This document shows positions 28,669-37,955 of a stretch of 58,317 bases of DNA, in pieces. The stretch comes from an uncultured Pelagibacteraceae bacterium. GTDB lineage: Bacteria; Pseudomonadota; Alphaproteobacteria; Pelagibacterales; Pelagibacteraceae. The number at the start of each line of letters is the position of its first letter. Within the stretch, counting starts at the first letter, position 1. The DNA lies in assembly GCA_902516425.1 (NCBI GenBank), contig CABXYE010000004.1, forward strand, positions 5,001 to 63,317, written 5' to 3'. Below the pieces are notes generated by a model. That model was not told the origin of the DNA. It ran no database searches and saw only the letters and a list, made by a program, of their open reading frames with translations. The position numbers and the translations under genes were made by a program.

Positions 28669-30396
28669 ATGGAAATTTATAAAGATCTTTCAAGCGCGGC
28701 GTCTAAAGAGTTTGAAAAACTTCTCAATAGTCAACTTTCAAAAGTCACAATTGAAGAAGGTAAAATCATTGAAGGTAAGATTAACAAGATAACAGAAAAG
28801 TTTGTCTTTTTATTTGTGGAAGGTTTAAAAAGTGAGCCAGTATTAGATATTAATGAGCTTAAAAGTATGGGGCTTTCAGAAAAAATAAAAGTAGGTGAAA
28901 CTATTCCAGTATTATTAGAAAAAATCGAGGATAAAAACGGAGAAGTAATTGTCTCTGCTAGTAAAGCTCAGAAAATTAAAGGTTGGAACAAACTTGTTGA
29001 AGCATATGAAAAAAATGAACCAATAATGGGAAAAATAACGTCAAAATGTAAGGGTGGATGCATCGTCGAACATCTAGATACTGGTTCTTTAATGTTTTTA
29101 CCTGGGTCACAAATCAGTGATAAGCCCTTAAAAGACATAAGTCATTTAATAAATGAACCACAAAAGTTTGCATTAATAAAGTTAGATAAAATCAGAGGTA
29201 ATGCATGTGTTTCAAGAAGAGAAATAATTTCTTCTTTTAAAAAAGAAGATAAAGCAAAAATTATAGAAAAATATAAAGTAGGTGATATCATTAAGAACGC
29301 AGAGGTGAAAGGATACAGTTCATTTGGATGTTTCTTTAACGTAAGTGATGAATTAGATGTTTTGGTGCACCTTCAAGAAATTTCATACAGTAGAGTGAAT
29401 CACCCTGATGAAGTGTTCAATATTGGAGAAAAACATGATTTAAAAGTCATAAGCGTTGACAAAGAAAAACTACAGGTTGGTTGTTCTGTAAAACAATTAT
29501 CTCCAGACCCTTTTGAACACATTGAAAATTACGAGTTGAACAAAGTTTACAAAGCTAAGGTAGTGAAGATAATGGACTTTGGCGCTTTTTGTGAGTTAGA
29601 GCCAGGCTTAACTACTTTGTTGCATTCGAGCGAATTAAGTTGGACCAAAAAAAACGTCTCAGCAAAAAAGATGTTTAAGGTTGGAGATGAGATAGATTGT
29701 ATAATCACTGAAATTGATAAGGATAAAAGAAGAGTTGCAATATCACATAGATTAACCAAGGATAATCCTTTCGAAACTTTTGAAAAAAAATATCCAGTGG
29801 GTGCAATCGTTGAAGGTAAAATTTCTAATAAAAACGAGTATTCATTGTTTGTGAATATTGAAGATTTAAATATAGATACATTTTTACATTGTAATGACTT
29901 AACCTATTTAAACAATGGTGATCAAGAATTAGATAAATATAAAAAAGGTGACTTAATTAAAGTCAAAGTTTTAGAGATTAAAACCACAGAGCAAAAAATT
30001 AGGGTTGGTTTAAAACAACTACAACCTGATCCTTTTGATTGGTTTAAGGATAAAAATGTTAACCAAATAATTACTGTAAAAATTATATCAACTGACAACA
30101 AAGGTCTCATTGTAAGACCTGAGGGTTGTGAAATGGACTTTAATATAAAAAAAAACCAAATAGCTATAGATCCTTCAGATGCTAGACCTTCAAGATTTAC
30201 TGGAGGAGAAAGAATTGACTGTGCAATTTTAGAGATTAGTTTTGACAAAAGAAAGGTGACTTTAAGTATCAAGCTGTTAGAAGAAATTCAAAAAAAAGAG
30301 GCTTTAGATAAATATGGAAATGAAGATTCAGGGAAAAATTTACCATTTTCTTCTTTATCAGAAGATCTAATGAAAAGAACAAAAAAGAAAGACTAA
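28669..30396 (+). CDS. rpsA: 30S ribosomal protein S1
   Basis: A 575-residue protein made of S1/OB-fold repeats that recruits mRNA to the ribosome. Repeats are seen in GFCCF-like stretches such as GYSSFGCFFNVSDELDVLVH and MDFGAFCELEPGL, with later, weaker copies. Length is typical for six-domain alphaproteobacterial S1. ihfB follows as in most proteobacteria. The 157-bp leader before it has no ORF and no structure I could recognise, though autogenous control is common in the family. Confidence 0.96.
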   Translation: MEIYKDLSSAASKEFEKLLNSQLSKVTIEEGKIIEGKINKITEKFVFLFVEGLKSEPVLDINELKSMGLSEKIKVGETIPVLLEKIEDKNGEVIVSASKAQKIKGWNKLVEAYEKNEPIMGKITSKCKGGCIVEHLDTGSLMFLPGSQISDKPLKDISHLINEPQKFALIKLDKIRGNACVSRREIISSFKKEDKAKIIEKYKVGDIIKNAEVKGYSSFGCFFNVSDELDVLVHLQEISYSRVNHPDEVFNIGEKHDLKVISVDKEKLQVGCSVKQLSPDPFEHIENYELNKVYKAKVVKIMDFGAFCELEPGLTTLLHSSELSWTKKNVSAKKMFKVGDEIDCIITEIDKDKRRVAISHRLTKDNPFETFEKKYPVGAIVEGKISNKNEYSLFVNIEDLNIDTFLHCNDLTYLNNGDQELDKYKKGDLIKVKVLEIKTTEQKIRVGLKQLQPDPFDWFKDKNVNQIITVKIISTDNKGLIVRPEGCEMDFNIKKNQIAIDPSDARPSRFTGGERIDCAILEISFDKRKVTLSIKLLEEIQKKEALDKYGNEDSGKNLPFSSLSEDLMKRTKKKD

Positions 30397-30412
30397 AATT
30401 CAGTAGAAAAAT

Positions 30413-30706
30413 TTGGCGTTTGTTAAATCAAAATTACTAAAACAACTATCAAAAGATTATCCTAATTTTTTAAAAAAAGATTTAACCAAATTCATAGAAA
30501 TAGTATTAAGTGAAATAAAGAAGACACTCAAACGTGGAGAGAGGGTGGAATTAAGAAATTTTGGAGTATTTTCAACAAAAATACAAAAAGCAAGAATCTC
30601 CAGAAATCCTAAAACAGGTGAAAAAGTTAGCACTCCTGAAAAAAAAACAATTCACTTCAAAATGTCTAAAGATTTGTATAAAAATTTAAATAATGAAAAA
30701 AAATAA
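30413..30706 (+). CDS. ihfB: Integration host factor beta-type HU/IHF protein
   Basis: A 97-residue HU/IHF DNA-bending protein. The core GERVELRNFGVFSTK (about 43-57) and the intercalating-arm motif RNPKTGEK match the family. Position after rpsA supports IhfB over HU. No ATG fits; the frame opens with TTG at 30413, which puts the N-terminus in register with other IhfB proteins. The weak start may keep expression below that of rpsA. Its 3' end overlaps pyrF by 14 bp. Confidence 0.88.
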   Translation: MAFVKSKLLKQLSKDYPNFLKKDLTKFIEIVLSEIKKTLKRGERVELRNFGVFSTKIQKARISRNPKTGEKVSTPEKKTIHFKMSKDLYKNLNNEKK

Positions 30707-31367
30707 AATATTTGTTGCTTGTGATAGCATTAATATTTTAAAGATAAAAAAAATTATTAAAGAAACAGCTAATAAGGATCTTAAGATTGGATACAAATTT
30801 GGATTAGAATTTCTTAATTCCAAGAATGGAAGAAAATTTTTAGTAAATTTAAAAAACAAGACTACTTTCATAGATCTTAAACTTCATGATATTCCAAATA
30901 CTTGTGTATCAACAATAAAAGCTATTAAGGACTTAAAAGTCAATTATTTAACTATTCACATAAGTTCTGGCTTGGATAATCTAAAAGCATGTAAAAAAAT
31001 TTCGGGTAAAATTAAATTAATTGGAGTTACAATTCTTACCTCTTTAGACAATAAGTCTTTAAAAGAAATTGGTTTTGATAAAAAGGTAAAACAACTTGTT
31101 TTGCATCAAGCTAAATTAGCAAATAAAGCTAAATTAGATGCTATAGTTTGCAGTGCCCAAGAAGTAAATATAGTTAAAAAAGTATTTAAAAAAGAAATAA
31201 TAACACCTGGAATCCGATTTAATTCGAACTTAAACGATCAGAAAAGAGTCCTTAGTCCGAGACAAGCTTATCAAAATGGTAGTGATTGGTTAGTAATAGG
31301 AAGGCCCATTACTAAAGGCAATATAAAAAAAAATATTTCAGTATTAATCGATCATCTCAATAAATGA
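30693..31367 (+). CDS. pyrF: Orotidine 5'-phosphate decarboxylase
   Basis: A 224-residue enzyme for the last step of UMP synthesis. The catalytic DLKLHDIPNT motif (61-70) supplies the D-K-D charge network (D61, K63, D66), and the phosphate-binding end has VIGRPI. It sits between ihfB and trpF with overlaps on both sides (14 bp and ATGA), in the alphaproteobacterial order ihfB-pyrF-trpF-trpB-trpA. Confidence 0.95.
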   Translation: MKKNKIFVACDSINILKIKKIIKETANKDLKIGYKFGLEFLNSKNGRKFLVNLKNKTTFIDLKLHDIPNTCVSTIKAIKDLKVNYLTIHISSGLDNLKACKKISGKIKLIGVTILTSLDNKSLKEIGFDKKVKQLVLHQAKLANKAKLDAIVCSAQEVNIVKKVFKKEIITPGIRFNSNLNDQKRVLSPRQAYQNGSDWLVIGRPITKGNIKKNISVLIDHLNK

Positions 31368-31993
31368 CCCTCAAATTAAAAATCTGTGGGGTCTCAGACT
31401 TCAATACACTTGAGTACATAGTAAATCATAAGTATCCTCCGCATTTTATTGGATTTATAGTAAATTACCCAAAATCAAAAAGGTATATAAATACAAAAAA
31501 ACTAAAAAGACTATTTAATATCAATAAGAAAAAATCTTTATATGTTGCCGTTTTAGTTAATCCAGAAAAAAAGATTCTTGAGGAAATAAAAGATTTACCT
31601 TTTGATTATTATCAAATTTACAACTGTGATGCTGATAAAATTCAATCTATTAAAAAAACTTATAAAAAGAAAATTATAGTAGCTCTTACTATTGAAAATT
31701 ATCAGGATGTTCAAAATTATGAGCTGTACAAAAATGTATCTGATATTTATTTATTTGATAGCAAGGGATATGAAAAAAGTATGTCGTTCGATCACGATTT
31801 ATTAAGAAATATTCAATTTAACAAAGATGTTATGTTGGCTGGAAATATACAGATCAATGATGATCTTGAAAAATATAAGGAAATAGCCGATATTATTGAT
31901 ATATCTGGCGGATTAGAAACTTCTGGATTAAAAGATATTTCCAAAATAGAAATTTTCTTAAATAGGTTAAAAAATTTAAACAATGATACTTAA
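31364..31993 (+). CDS. trpF: Phosphoribosylanthranilate isomerase
   Basis: A 209-residue TIM barrel of tryptophan synthesis. The catalytic Cys lies in LKICGV (5-10); the general-acid Asp is probably in the LFDSKG stretch. The C-terminal phosphate loop reads DISGGLETSGLKD, whereas the usual form is DVSSGVE. The start overlaps pyrF by 4 bp (ATGA), and the end overlaps trpB by 11 bp. Part of trpF-trpB-trpA. Confidence 0.92.
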   Translation: MTLKLKICGVSDFNTLEYIVNHKYPPHFIGFIVNYPKSKRYINTKKLKRLFNINKKKSLYVAVLVNPEKKILEEIKDLPFDYYQIYNCDADKIQSIKKTYKKKIIVALTIENYQDVQNYELYKNVSDIYLFDSKGYEKSMSFDHDLLRNIQFNKDVMLAGNIQINDDLEKYKEIADIIDISGGLETSGLKDISKIEIFLNRLKNLNNDT

Positions 31994-33212
31994 AAAAAAT
32001 ATTCCCTTAATTGACCAACATGACAAAAATGGTTTTTGGGGAGGAAAATTTGGTGGCAGTTTTATCCCTGAGACACTTAAAAAACCAGTTGAAGATCTTA
32101 CAATTAAATTTGAAAAATTACGAAAAGACAAAAAATTTTTAAAAAAGAGAGACTTCTATTTTAAAAATTATATCGGTTCTCCTACGTCTTTCATAAAATT
32201 AGAAAAATTATCTAATCATTTAGGTGGTGCTCAAATTTGGGCAAAAGTAGTTTCAGAGGCAAATGGTGGTGCACATAAAATATATAATGCGACAGTTCAC
32301 GCTTTGATATGCAAAGCTATGGGTAAAAAATATATAGTTGGAGACACAGGAGCTGGCTACGCAGGTAAGATGTTAAGTATGGCTGCTAAAAAATTTAACC
32401 TTAAATGTAAAATTTTTATGGGCGCAAAGGATATTAAAAGACAAAAACCAAATTGTGATGCAATTAGAAAAAACGGAGCTGAAATAGTACCAGTATACTC
32501 TGGTAGTCAAACTTTAGTTGATGCGGTAAGCGAGTGTATGAGATATTGGGTCTCAAATTGTGAAAAATGTCATATGGCAGTTGGGAGCACAGTTGGCCCG
32601 AATATATTTGTGAAAATTTGCGGATGGTCAACTTCTCAAATATCTAGAGAATTAAAAGAGCAGTTAAAAAGAGAATTTAAAAAGATTCCAAATAAAATAA
32701 AACTTATTAACTGTGTTGGAGGAGGAAGTTCAGCTTATGGTTTCTGGAGTGAATTTATAGATTATGACAAAAAACAAATTGAGTTAATAGGAGTAGAAGC
32801 AGGAGGGCCAAAAAAATCAAAACTTCATGCAGCTCCTTTGAGTAGAAATGCAAAAATTGGAATTTTACATGGAGCCGCATCTTATGTATGTCAGAATAAA
32901 GAAGGACAAATTCATGAAACAGAGTCTATCAGCGCAGGTTTAGATTATCCTGGTGTCAGTCCAATTCATTGTTTTTTAAAAGATACTAAAAGAGCAAGAT
33001 ATACTTATGCAACTGATGAGGAGGCTTTAAACGCATTTAAATTAGTTACTAAATTTGAAAAATTAAATCCTAGTCTTGAACCAAGCCATGCTTTTGCAGA
33101 AGCTATTAAAATTGCACCTAAATTAAGTAAAGATACAGTTTGTATTGTTAATTCATGCGGTGATGCAAAAAAAGATAGGGATATTCTAATAGAAAGATTG
33201 GGAAAATATTAA
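31983..33212 (+). CDS. trpB: Tryptophan synthase beta chain, divergent
   Basis: A 409-residue PLP enzyme joining indole and serine. It aligns along the whole length of TrpB: GGAHK with the PLP Lys (K99), MGAKD, GGGSS (247-250) and ISAGLDYPGV. Several near-invariant residues differ: ETGAGQHG is DTGAGYAG (121-128), so catalytic Glu109 (Salmonella numbering) is Asp and Gln114/His115 are Tyr/Ala. The C-terminal SGRGDKD becomes CGDAKKD (Ser377 to Cys392), and Lys167 is Val179. Context between trpF and trpA supports TrpB; catalytic consequences are inference. Confidence 0.88.
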   Translation: MILKKNIPLIDQHDKNGFWGGKFGGSFIPETLKKPVEDLTIKFEKLRKDKKFLKKRDFYFKNYIGSPTSFIKLEKLSNHLGGAQIWAKVVSEANGGAHKIYNATVHALICKAMGKKYIVGDTGAGYAGKMLSMAAKKFNLKCKIFMGAKDIKRQKPNCDAIRKNGAEIVPVYSGSQTLVDAVSECMRYWVSNCEKCHMAVGSTVGPNIFVKICGWSTSQISRELKEQLKREFKKIPNKIKLINCVGGGSSAYGFWSEFIDYDKKQIELIGVEAGGPKKSKLHAAPLSRNAKIGILHGAASYVCQNKEGQIHETESISAGLDYPGVSPIHCFLKDTKRARYTYATDEEALNAFKLVTKFEKLNPSLEPSHAFAEAIKIAPKLSKDTVCIVNSCGDAKKDRDILIERLGKY

Positions 33213-34015
33213 TGGATGAGTCTTTAATCAACCGGGCGTTTAAAATAGCCAAGAGTGAAGATAGGCCTGCTCTTTTAACCTACACAGTTGCAGGAGATAA
33301 TAACAAAAGAAAATCGCTGGAAATTTTAAAATCAATATCCAAATATGCTGATATTTGTGAATTAGGTTTTCCACATAACACTCCAATCGCTGATGGAGGT
33401 CAGATACAGACTAGTTCTTATCGTGCCATAAAAAACGGAATAAAAATAAATGATGTGTTTTCTATCGTGAGTGAATTTAAAAAAGCTAAAAAAAATAAAC
33501 CAGTTATCTTGATGGGCTACTATAATATGATCTATCAATATAATGAAAATAGATTTATTGCAAAATGCAAAAAGTCAAAAGTTGATGGTTTAATAGTTGT
33601 TGATTTACCCTATCCAGAGAATAAATCTTTTGCCTTAAAATGTAAAAAAAACAAAATCAATTTCATTCAGCTTATTGCACCTACAACTTCAAAATTGAGA
33701 TTAAAAAAAATTATAAGAGATTCCCATGATATGATTTATTACATTAGTATGTTATCTACTACAGGTGGAAAGTTAAAAGTTTCTCCAAAAAAGATAATTC
33801 AGGAATATCAAAAAATAAAAAAATTAGATAGATTCAAAAAAGTTGTAATTGGATTCGGTATCACAGAAAAAACCATAAAATTGCTTAAAAGTGCTGATGG
33901 ATTGGTTGTTGGAAGCGCAATTTGTAAGGAAATTACTAAATCATTAGAGAAAAGACAAAATGCTGTCACAAAGGTTACTAATGTAGTAAGGAAGTTAAAA
34001 GATCAAATAAGATGA
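33212..34015 (+). CDS. trpA: Tryptophan synthase alpha chain, divergent
   Basis: A 267-residue TIM barrel that splits indole-3-glycerol phosphate to feed indole to TrpB. Both catalytic acids are present: Glu50 in CELGFP and Asp61 in IADGG (E. coli E49, D60). The active-site loop PFSDP reads PHNTP, so Asp56, the partner of TrpB Lys167 in the E. coli/Salmonella complex, is Thr57. Loop 6 reads STTGGK. Its first base overlaps the trpB stop, and its end overlaps accD (ATGA), the usual trpB-trpA-accD-folC order. Confidence 0.9.
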   Translation: MDESLINRAFKIAKSEDRPALLTYTVAGDNNKRKSLEILKSISKYADICELGFPHNTPIADGGQIQTSSYRAIKNGIKINDVFSIVSEFKKAKKNKPVILMGYYNMIYQYNENRFIAKCKKSKVDGLIVVDLPYPENKSFALKCKKNKINFIQLIAPTTSKLRLKKIIRDSHDMIYYISMLSTTGGKLKVSPKKIIQEYQKIKKLDRFKKVVIGFGITEKTIKLLKSADGLVVGSAICKEITKSLEKRQNAVTKVTNVVRKLKDQIR

Positions 34016-34944
34016 ACTGGATTACTAAAATAATTAAAGCAAGTGAAAAAATCAAAACTGCTATACACAAAAGAGCTTCGAAAGAAGATATTGCTAACAG
34101 TGATTGGACATCATGTTGTAAGGGTCCAATTTTAAAAAAAGACTTAGAACAAAATCTTTGGGTTTGTCCTGATTGCAATAAACATCATAGAATTAAACCA
34201 AAACAAAGATTTGATATTTTTTTTGGAAAAAATAATTATGAGATTTTTAAAACACCAATTCCAAAAGATGATCCTTTAGATTGGACTGACTCAAAATCAT
34301 ATAAAGACAGACTAAAAAGTGCTAGAAAAAAAACTGGAATGGATTGTGGGATGATGGTTGTTGCTGGAACAATTAATAATATCAAAATCACTGCAGTAGC
34401 ATCTGATTTTGAATTTTTAGGAGCCTCAATGGCAGCTGCTGAAGGAGAAGCTTTTTTATATGGCATTCAACATGCAATAGAAAACAAAACGCCATTTGTT
34501 TGTTTTAGTTCTGGTGGTGGCATGAGAATGATGGAAAGCCTCATTTCTTTATCTCAAATGACAAGAACTACAATAGCTATAAATGAACTAAAAAAAAATA
34601 ATCTTCCATATTTAGTCTGTTTAACAGATCCAACAGCAGGTGGAATAACAGCTTCATATGCAATGTTAGGAGATTTGCATATCGCAGAGTCTGATCATGC
34701 TCTTATAGCTTTTGCAGGCGCGCGTGTTATCGAGGGAACAGTTAAAGAGAGTCTACCTGAAAATTTTCAAAAAAGCTCCTATGTTCAAAAAACTGGATTT
34801 GTAGACTTAATTTTAAATAGAACAGATCTTCGAGAAAAAATCGGTATGCTAATATCAATTTTATTAAATAAAGATCCTGTTATAAGATCTGAGGAAAATG
34901 AAACTTCAGAAAATTCTCAATCACTTACAAAAGCTGCATCCTAA
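34012..34944 (+). CDS. accD: Acetyl-CoA carboxylase carboxyltransferase subunit beta
   Basis: A 310-residue partner of AccA. The crotonase-like core is intact (FSSGGGMRMMES, DPTAGGITASYAM, GARVIEGT). The N-terminal zinc ribbon is unusual: where relatives have C-x2-C, this protein has adjacent Cys residues in WTSCCKGP, while the second pair CPDC is normal. Metal binding may be altered. The end overlaps folC by 47 bp, and the start overlaps trpA by 4 bp. Confidence 0.94.
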   Translation: MNWITKIIKASEKIKTAIHKRASKEDIANSDWTSCCKGPILKKDLEQNLWVCPDCNKHHRIKPKQRFDIFFGKNNYEIFKTPIPKDDPLDWTDSKSYKDRLKSARKKTGMDCGMMVVAGTINNIKITAVASDFEFLGASMAAAEGEAFLYGIQHAIENKTPFVCFSSGGGMRMMESLISLSQMTRTTIAINELKKNNLPYLVCLTDPTAGGITASYAMLGDLHIAESDHALIAFAGARVIEGTVKESLPENFQKSSYVQKTGFVDLILNRTDLREKIGMLISILLNKDPVIRSEENETSENSQSLTKAAS

Positions 34945-36163
34945 AGAAATAGATCTAAGCTTACACCGTATTAAAGATCTTTGTGAAAAACTAGGTAATC
35001 CTCAAGATAAAATTAAAGCAATATCCGTAGTAGGAACTAATGGCAAACAGTCAACTATAAACGCAATTTTTTCAATTTTAAAAGAGGCTAAAATTAGTTG
35101 TAATGTTTACACAAGTCCTCACATACAAAAAATAAATGAAAGATTTATTTTCAATAATCAAAAACTAAACGATGGTGAGTTAATAGACCTTTTTGAGGAA
35201 GTAGAAAAAATAAATGATAAAAATCCATTAACTTTTTTTGAAGCTTTAAGTGCTTGTTACTTTTATAAAGCTGCTAAGTACCCAAATAACATAAATCTCA
35301 TCGAAGCAGGCTTATTTCATAGATTTGATGCAACTAATATTCTTAAAAAGAATTTAGCAAGTGTTGTATGTTCTATAAGCAAAGATCACCTTGATTGGTT
35401 GCCAACAGATCAACAAACAATAGAAAAAATAATATTTGAAAAAACATCCTCCCTATTAAATTCTAATATTATCGTATCAAAACAAAATTCTAGAGATACA
35501 ACTGATTGTATTAAAAAAACAATTTCAAAAAATTCATCCAATAAACTTTTCTTTAATGAAGATTTCAGTTTTTCAAAACGAGAAAATGGTTTTTTTTATT
35601 ATGAAGATAAATATGGTGGTTTAAAACTTCCTCTTCCAAACATTCTTGGACAATTTCAATTAGAAAATATTTCAAGTGCGATTGCAACTATAAGACTTTT
35701 AGATATTGATATAAAAAATGAAAATATTAAAAAAGGAATAACAAAAATTGATAATATGGCAAGACTTCAAGAGATAAAATCTGGAAAATTGAAAGAATTA
35801 GTTAAAGATAATACACTATTGTTAGACGGAAGCCATAACGAAGACGGCTCAAGAGTATTAAATGAATATCTTAAAACTTTAGATTGTAACAAACATGTTA
35901 TTGTGGGAATGATGGCTAATAAAGATCACAAAAAATATATAAGTTATTTTAAAGATATTTCCTCTTTAACAACGGTTGATATACCTAACCAACCAAACTC
36001 TATAAGCGGAAAAAAATTAAAAGAAATCTTTAAGGATTTATCAAATGTTGAATATAAAGAGAGTATTGAAATGGCAGTTAAATCTATTCCTTTAGAAAAA
36101 GATGATTTATTATTAATTACAGGATCTTTATATTTAGCGGGTGAAGTATTAAATTTAAACTAA
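34898..36163 (+). CDS. folC: Folylpolyglutamate synthase/dihydrofolate synthase
   Basis: A 421-residue Mur-ligase-like enzyme adding glutamate to folates. Its N-terminus LQKLHPKEIDLSLHRI matches FolC and fixes the start inside accD. The P-loop reads GTNGKQST (46-53) rather than the usual GTNGKGS(T/V), and later motifs include SKDHLDWL and DGSHNEDG. It is the last gene of the trp-acc-fol operon and ends with a 4-bp convergent overlap with the thioredoxin gene. Confidence 0.92.
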   Translation: MKLQKILNHLQKLHPKEIDLSLHRIKDLCEKLGNPQDKIKAISVVGTNGKQSTINAIFSILKEAKISCNVYTSPHIQKINERFIFNNQKLNDGELIDLFEEVEKINDKNPLTFFEALSACYFYKAAKYPNNINLIEAGLFHRFDATNILKKNLASVVCSISKDHLDWLPTDQQTIEKIIFEKTSSLLNSNIIVSKQNSRDTTDCIKKTISKNSSNKLFFNEDFSFSKRENGFFYYEDKYGGLKLPLPNILGQFQLENISSAIATIRLLDIDIKNENIKKGITKIDNMARLQEIKSGKLKELVKDNTLLLDGSHNEDGSRVLNEYLKTLDCNKHVIVGMMANKDHKKYISYFKDISSLTTVDIPNQPNSISGKKLKEIFKDLSNVEYKESIEMAVKSIPLEKDDLLLITGSLYLAGEVLNLN

Positions 36164-36477
36164 ATATTTTTATCTAAAAATTCTTTCATGTGGCTCTCGG
36201 GAACTCCACCGACTTTTCTATCAACTTCAACTCCTTTTTTATAGATAATTACTGTTGGTACTCCTCTTATACCTGCAGCACTTCCAGTGTTAATTCCACC
36301 GTCCTCTATATCTGCATAATAAAATCCAGCTTTGTTTTTATATTCCTCAGCAAGTTTATCCATAATTGGTTTTAAGGTTTTACAAGGCCCACACCAAGCA
36401 GCACTGAACTGAATTACAGAAATATCTTCACTTTTAATTTTATTTTCAAAATCTTCGTCTTTAAAATTTACGAGCAT
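36160..36477 (-). CDS. trxA: Thioredoxin
   Basis: A 105-residue thioredoxin fold with the active-site WCGPC and the cis-Pro loop GVPTV, where GVPT is the family signature. No signal peptide from the preferred start at 36477 (MLVNF), so probably cytoplasmic; an upstream ATG at 36510 would add a short hydrophobic stretch that does not look like an export signal. Downstream of the nuclease genes on the same strand, so it may be co-transcribed with them. Confidence 0.88.
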   Translation of the reverse strand: MLVNFKDEDFENKIKSEDISVIQFSAAWCGPCKTLKPIMDKLAEEYKNKAGFYYADIEDGGINTGSAAGIRGVPTVIIYKKGVEVDRKVGGVPESHMKEFLDKNI

Positions 36478-36510
36478 AATAATTTCTATAAACTTTAATA
36501 TTAATGTCAA

Positions 36511-37947
36511 CTATGCAATTTCATATTTTTTTTCAATTGACATAATAAAATCATTAATTTCATCTAACTTTTTTAATTCATTTTTATCATCTCTTTTATC
36601 TGCTTGATCTCTCAAATAGTCAATTTCATTGTATGCCATATTTACAGTTTGCCACTTCTCTTTATTTTTGCTCAATATTCTTCTGGCAATTTCACTTTTG
36701 ATGTTTTTATATAACTCAGGTGGTAAAATTTGCGGTGCTTCTTGATAAATAATCTTTTGACCAAACCAACTACATCTTTTATCTTGAAATTTATCCAGTA
36801 ATCTCAACTTATCTTCCCAAGATGAACTATGCCAGGTTTTAAAAAGAGCAGTATCTCTATTAGGAATAAATTTTTCGTACAAAGTTTCCTCAGGTAATAG
36901 ATCCTCTTGAGTTTTAGTTTGCTCTTTTTCCTCTGCTATCTCTCTATTTATAGTTTGTATTTTCTTACAAAAATTCTCACTACTTCTAACTATTTGTGCT
37001 CTTTTTCTAATTGTTTCTAAATCTAAATCTGAATAAGGTTTCTGTTTAAGAGCAAATTGTCTATCTAAAATTACTGGAGCTTTATTAGTTTTTAAAACTC
37101 GTAAAGCCTTGGGACTAAATTTTTTTAAGATATCTCTTAATTGATTTACTGGTAAGTTTAATAATGGTTCTGGATCTCTTCTTAGGTCCCAAGCATATCC
37201 CCAGGCAGCATAGGTTGGGTGAAAACAGTGATTAGGATGCAATGTGCTAGTAAGATACATCATATTTCTACCCTTCACATTTTCAAAGATAGAATATATG
37301 CCCTCATTTTTTAGAAACGTTTCTACGTTAGTTTTTGTTGATGTTTTTAAAAAAATTTCCCAATTTTCTTTATGCTTATCCTTAATGATTCTTAAAACTT
37401 TTAATGAATTTTGAGCATCAACATAAGCGGTATGGCTCGCTGAAGTATCAAAACCTTGCATTCTAGATAAAGATTCTAATGCAAGGCTTGGGTTCCCTGC
37501 TTCTGTCAATTCTGTTTTTAAAGTTTCAGGATTTAAAGTTTGAGCAGCTCTTGCTATGTGTAACCCATCATGTTCTTGATTGGGTGATGAATGAGTCGTA
37601 TATGGGTACCGGTTCCCTTTAAAAAAATTGAAATGAAACATTCTTCTATCAAAATTTAAATTTGACCATCCAATAAACATTGCTGGAGCACATTTAGAAA
37701 AAAAGTTTTCAACAGCACCTAAAAAATCATAATGTGAGTAATTACCCTTGGTTAGTAAATCAATACTAGTTGAGTTAACAAGTAGAGCCTTTGCGCTTGG
37801 AACTTCGCCCTCTGGCATTCTTCCTCTAATATTTAATTTTCCCATCTCTTTTAAATTTTTATCGACCACAACTGCCCCAACTTCAATTATTGATCCCCAA
37901 ATAGTGCTGTTGGTCGTTTCAGTATCGTAAATTACTATTTTATCCAT
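36511..37947 (-). CDS. sbcB: Exodeoxyribonuclease I-like 3'-5' exonuclease
   Basis: A 478-residue protein with an N-terminal DEDDh exonuclease domain: D8 and E10 in YDTET, D100 in NLNFD, H172 and D177 in HTAYVD. A long C-terminal region (about 190-478) has the ExoI-type extension, including HPNHCF and WGYAWDLR. In E. coli, SbcB degrades 3' ssDNA and limits RecF-pathway recombination. Homology to SbcB is clear by layout but distant. It is third in the rmuC, PD-(D/E)XK nuclease, sbcB, trxA array. Confidence 0.85.
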   Translation of the reverse strand: MDKIVIYDTETTNSTIWGSIIEVGAVVVDKNLKEMGKLNIRGRMPEGEVPSAKALLVNSTSIDLLTKGNYSHYDFLGAVENFFSKCAPAMFIGWSNLNFDRRMFHFNFFKGNRYPYTTHSSPNQEHDGLHIARAAQTLNPETLKTELTEAGNPSLALESLSRMQGFDTSASHTAYVDAQNSLKVLRIIKDKHKENWEIFLKTSTKTNVETFLKNEGIYSIFENVKGRNMMYLTSTLHPNHCFHPTYAAWGYAWDLRRDPEPLLNLPVNQLRDILKKFSPKALRVLKTNKAPVILDRQFALKQKPYSDLDLETIRKRAQIVRSSENFCKKIQTINREIAEEKEQTKTQEDLLPEETLYEKFIPNRDTALFKTWHSSSWEDKLRLLDKFQDKRCSWFGQKIIYQEAPQILPPELYKNIKSEIARRILSKNKEKWQTVNMAYNEIDYLRDQADKRDDKNELKKLDEINDFIMSIEKKYEIA

Positions 37948-37955
37948 TTTTATTT

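Noticed and set aside
29922-30272. 116-codon minus-strand frame inside rpsA
   Set aside because: Antisense shadow of S1 repeats, no independent support.
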